The notes beneath the pieces were generated by a model. That model was not told the DNA's origin. It made no database searches and saw nothing but the letters and a program-made list of their open reading frames with translations. The translations under genes and the position numbers were made by a program. 64,000 nt of DNA from JBCBSS01 sp039819065 (lineage in GTDB: Bacteria; Bacteroidota; Bacteroidia; Cytophagales; Cyclobacteriaceae), in the NCBI GenBank assembly GCA_039819065.1, contig JBCBSS010000020.1:3252-67251 (forward strand), read 5' to 3'. Shown here in pieces: positions 61,271 to 64,000 of this stretch. Positions within the stretch are counted from its first letter, which is position 1, and each line of letters starts with the position of its first letter.

Positions 61271-62137
61271 ATGATAGAACCTGAAGATTACCCGAACACG
61301 GCAAAAAAGCTCAAACAGTACCTGGAAGGCCAAATGCTGTCGTCTATTTCAATTGGTGAACGTGGCATTTATGCAGAATTACTGATCGAGCATATTATCA
61401 ATTTCTCAAGAACTGATATCCTACTTGACAAACCGATTCAAAATATAACCTCTCTAAAAAGCGTATTTACCGAATCTTTAGAACGCATCAATAAAAACGA
61501 GCCTATTCAGTACATTTTAGGAAATACGGAATTCTACGGACGCCAGTTTGTGGTTAACTCCAATGTATTAATACCGCGGCCCGAAACTGAGGAATTGGTC
61601 AACTTAATTATTCAGGAGAATGATGCTCCAAACCTTAAGGTGTTGGATATCGGAACGGGAAGCGGCTGCATTCCAATTACCCTTTTTCATGAGCTTAATA
61701 ATCCCGAAGTAGCAACACTGGATGTCAGTAAGAGTGCATTGCAAGTGGCTAAGCTGAACGCAGAGCAAAATCAAAGTAATGTTTCATTTCATGCCTGTGA
61801 TATTCTAAAAGAACGTATTCCAAATCCTCCATATAATATAATTGTCAGTAACCCTCCCTATATACCCAATCATGAAAAGGGTTTAATGCATGACAATGTG
61901 CTCAAATATGAGCCTGCATCTGCCTTGTTTGTTGAAGATAGCGAACCGTTGGTCTTTTATAAACGCATCGCTGATTTGGCGGCCAAATCGCTCACTGATG
62001 GAGGCAAATTGTATCTGGAAATCAATGAAAAGTTTGGTGGGCAGGTCAAAGCAATACTTAAGGAAGAACACTTCCATGATGTAGTTATCGTCCGTGACAT
62101 GCAAGGCAAGGACAGAATGGCAAGAGGTGTTTTCTAA
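61271..62137 (+). CDS. prmC: Peptide chain release factor N5-glutamine methyltransferase
   Basis: 288 residues. A helical N-terminal domain precedes NEPIQYILGNTEFYGRQFVV and VLIPRPETEELV. The SAM motif is VLDIGTGSGCIPITL (about 124-138) and the catalytic motif NPPY is at 194-197. It methylates the GGQ glutamine of release factors. The 3' end overlaps the convergent gene by 4 bp. Confidence 0.96.
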   Translation: MIEPEDYPNTAKKLKQYLEGQMLSSISIGERGIYAELLIEHIINFSRTDILLDKPIQNITSLKSVFTESLERINKNEPIQYILGNTEFYGRQFVVNSNVLIPRPETEELVNLIIQENDAPNLKVLDIGTGSGCIPITLFHELNNPEVATLDVSKSALQVAKLNAEQNQSNVSFHACDILKERIPNPPYNIIVSNPPYIPNHEKGLMHDNVLKYEPASALFVEDSEPLVFYKRIADLAAKSLTDGGKLYLEINEKFGGQVKAILKEEHFHDVVIVRDMQGKDRMARGVF

Positions 62138-62757
62138 TAAATCTTTTCGCCTAACCAAAAAGATCCGTCTGCACTGATTTCTATGTGGCTGGCCTCTTTT
62201 GCTTTCAGCGGATTTGAGTTTGCGACAGAATTGGAGCTCAAATCGTGTTGAAACCCTTGGGTACTAAATTTAAGCTCTTGGGAGCTGAATATTGAAAATT
62301 CCTGACCAGTATTTACCCATTTTCTGAACCGCCCCTTTGCTAATACCCATTTAAACCCATAAGAATAAATGACTAGGTTGAGCTTATCGGTCCATTTTTC
62401 CAGCTTCGCAGGTAGATTATTCTCAAAAGAGCTAACTACGTTAACTGCAGTGTAACCCTTAGCCATGAGAAAGTCAAAAGCCGGAGTAAATGAATCTCCG
62501 GCAGCGTCCAGGGTGATGATTGAATAGGGTTCCTGATCAATTAGCTCATCCCTGATCTGCTCAATGTGAGCTTTTCTACAAATAACACAATCGATCTTAA
62601 TCTGCCACCCTATTACAACAGGAAGCACATCTTCTGATACGATTACAGTAGGCACCCATTCTAACAGTGGCTGAATCTCGGCGTAGAGCAGCGCATTTTG
62701 ATCGATGATCAGCAGCGCAGGCTCCTGTTCGTCTCTTACGATATGGTGGGAAGACAT
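62134..62757 (-). CDS. Uncharacterised protein, possibly thiamine-pyrophosphokinase-like
   Basis: 207 residues beginning MSSHHIVRDEQEPALLIID. The first 110 residues alternate beta strands and helices (Rossmann-like). The order EWVPTVIVSEDVLPVVIGWQ..IDCVIC, then TLDAAGDSFTPAFDFLMAKG, recalls the layout of thiamine pyrophosphokinases, but their conserved Asp-rich GDxDS and GGR-DH motifs are absent. The rest is beta-rich and ends SADGSFWLGEKIY. I am not sure of the family. Its ATG directly abuts the stop codon of the CDGSH gene, so the two are translationally coupled, and it converges on prmC with a 4-bp overlap. Confidence 0.5.
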   Translation of the reverse strand: MSSHHIVRDEQEPALLIIDQNALLYAEIQPLLEWVPTVIVSEDVLPVVIGWQIKIDCVICRKAHIEQIRDELIDQEPYSIITLDAAGDSFTPAFDFLMAKGYTAVNVVSSFENNLPAKLEKWTDKLNLVIYSYGFKWVLAKGRFRKWVNTGQEFSIFSSQELKFSTQGFQHDLSSNSVANSNPLKAKEASHIEISADGSFWLGEKIY

Positions 62758-62994
62758 TTACAATGAAGCGTGCGAGCCGTCACAAAACGGCACACCTCCA
62801 GTATGCTTGCAGGCACACCAAGCAACACGTTTCTTCTCTTCTACCACTTCCTTAACCGGCGTGAATGAAGATCCTTTGTGTGAGCCATCGCAGTAGGGCT
62901 GACTGCTACTCTGGCCACAAGAGCACCAAAAGTAAGTGCCTGGTTCAACTTCCATTACCATTGGGGATTTTTGAGGAATTTCTGGCTTATCCAT
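62758..62994 (-). CDS. Double CDGSH iron-sulfur domain protein
   Basis: 78 residues with two CDGSH-type [2Fe-2S] sites. The first uses Cys24, Cys26, Cys35 and His39 (WCSCGQSSSQPYCDGSH). The second uses Cys60, Cys62, Cys71 and His75 (WCACKHTGGVPFCDGSH). The fold and short length match bacterial/mitochondrial MiNT-type tandem CDGSH proteins with likely redox or cluster-transfer function. Stop codon directly adjacent to the next gene's start. Confidence 0.95.
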   Translation of the reverse strand: MDKPEIPQKSPMVMEVEPGTYFWCSCGQSSSQPYCDGSHKGSSFTPVKEVVEEKKRVAWCACKHTGGVPFCDGSHASL

Positions 62995-63072
62995 ATATAT
63001 CTAGTTTATATCAATATAATATGCCGCACAGAAAATATGTTCATATCCCGTTCAATTTAGGATTGGTCTAAA

Positions 63073-63864
63073 TTATTCGTTGCTATAAGTGTCCAAAATA
63101 TGTTGGGTAATGGTCTTGTAAATTTCCATATAGCCCTCATTGAATTGAAGATATTGCATGTGGTGGTCGAGTGTTTCCATATCGCCGCGTTTGGCTGGCC
63201 CTGTTTGCGCATTCTCAGGCCCTATCATCAATCCTTTGTTGATTGTTTCTACAATCAAAGGCTTGAGTAATTCGAAATCGAGTGATTTGTCATTTAAGAT
63301 CTCCTTACTAATGGTAAAGAGGTGGTTAGTGAAGTTACAGGCAAATACAGCAGCCACATGAAGGGCTTTTCTATCCTTAGAATCAATTGACTTCACGACA
63401 CTACTGATAGATTGAGCTATTTTGATCAGCGTGCTCTTCGTAGACTTATTCTCAGTCTCTATACAAATTGGTATATCTCTGAATACGACGCTTTTGGCTT
63501 TGCTAAACGTTTGTAGAGGGTAGAATACCCCAATGTGCTCTGTAGCAGAGTACCCTAAAGCGCTCAGTGGCTTGCTTCCTGATGTGTGGACTAATATCGC
63601 CTCATCGGGTAATGCGATTTCCATAGCCACTTCCTCAATGTAATCGTCAGGGACTGCAACAATGAAAACGTTTGAATCACTGGAAGAAAAATCAAGATCA
63701 TGTTTTACTTCAGCCTGGTAGAGGCGTTTCACCAGAGCTTCAGCGTTTTTTGCATTGCGACTATAAACCTCTTGAACGACGAACCCAGCGTTATCCAACT
63801 CAGGGGCCAAATGCCATGCAACATTCCCAGCCCCTACAATGGACACTTTAATATTTTGAGCCAT
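63073..63864 (-). CDS. Rossmann-fold / DUF2520 protein
   Basis: 263 residues. The N-terminal dinucleotide-binding motif is VSIVGAGNVAWHLAPELDNAG. A middle segment (VFIVAVPDDYIEEVA, VHTSGSKPLSAL, IGVFYPLQTFSK) and a helical C-terminal DUF2520 domain (ALHVAAVFACNFTNHLFTI, GPAKRGDMETLDHHM) follow. The family is related to ketopantoate/F420-type reductases; the substrate is unknown. About 80 bp upstream of the CDGSH gene on the same strand. Confidence 0.9.
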   Translation of the reverse strand: MAQNIKVSIVGAGNVAWHLAPELDNAGFVVQEVYSRNAKNAEALVKRLYQAEVKHDLDFSSSDSNVFIVAVPDDYIEEVAMEIALPDEAILVHTSGSKPLSALGYSATEHIGVFYPLQTFSKAKSVVFRDIPICIETENKSTKSTLIKIAQSISSVVKSIDSKDRKALHVAAVFACNFTNHLFTISKEILNDKSLDFELLKPLIVETINKGLMIGPENAQTGPAKRGDMETLDHHMQYLQFNEGYMEIYKTITQHILDTYSNE

Positions 63865-64000
63865 ACCAACTATACTTCAGTGATTTTCATTAATTATCTT
63901 CTTTCTTTAGGCTGCAATATCAGTATTTTCCATACTGTAGTTACCAAGTCACATTAAGCTGTAACGGCTCAATAAAGGAGAGTTTAAACTTAGTCCTTTG
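63865..64000. other. Right edge, no gene recognised
   Basis: 136 bp of AT-rich sequence upstream of the DUF2520 gene. No ORF or hairpin worth naming was seen before the window ends. Confidence 0.4.

Overview
The window looks like chromosomal DNA of a Bacteroidota member, most likely a marine-type Cytophagales (Fulvivirga, Marivirga or Roseivirga-like; the genus is inference). Supporting signs are a SusC/SusD pair with SusC-type plug motifs, a type IX secretion C-terminal sorting domain, DUF4139 (MuiA-like), BatD and DUF2520 proteins, A-rich rather than Shine-Dalgarno-like ribosome sites, and promoters fitting the Bacteroidota TTTG / TAnnTTTG pattern. I see no tRNA, rRNA, CRISPR array, transposase or prophage.

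Layout. 1-6.7 kb (minus): a glycan- or peptide-uptake type outer-membrane locus with SusC, SusD, an Ig-like lipoprotein and a VCBS-repeat lipoprotein cut by the left edge. 7.2-7.9 kb (minus): rplU-rpmA. 8.3-11.7 kb (plus): class I ribonucleotide reductase nrdB-nrdA. 11.8-20.0 kb (plus): branched-chain amino acid (BCAA) cluster with a degenerate class IV aminotransferase-like gene, ilvD, ilvB, ilvN, ilvC and ilvA. It is preceded by two consecutive Ile/Val/Leu-rich leader peptides, each followed by its own terminator and an alternative antiterminator pairing. 20.0-25.9 kb (plus): threonine cluster, with a Thr-rich leader peptide, fused aspartokinase/homoserine dehydrogenase, thrB, thrC and a PqqB-like lipoprotein. 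Together these genes run aspartate to threonine to 2-ketobutyrate to isoleucine/valine. 25.9-39.8 kb (minus): secreted T9SS protein, MuiA-like protein, a propeller/GAF sensor without a kinase, acs, YhdH-type reductase, ZIP transporter, methyltransferase, ApbE. 39.9-50.6 kb: ruvB, queG, small genes, BatD, aroC, a DAACS symporter, Nfu scaffold and a GAF/PAS sensor without an output domain. 50.6-55.6 kb (minus): ECF sigma factor with TPR-type tail, DGPF/YCII protein, two SRPBCC proteins, an EamA transporter and dus. 55.6-63.9 kb: CPBP protease, DUF2007, cdsA, Glu-type dehydrogenase, psd, free-Met-sulfoxide reductase, ribD, prmC, a TPK-like protein, a double CDGSH protein and a DUF2520 protein.

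The most interesting signals are the tandem BCAA attenuators (11.80-12.12 kb), the degenerate aminotransferase they control first, and the threonine leader (20.03 kb). Next come a 72-bp palindromic element that can fold as a three-way junction between ilvC and ilvA, and two related sensor proteins that end in coiled coil or PAS domains without a kinase. All product names come from reading translated sequence and remembered family motifs; no database search was run.
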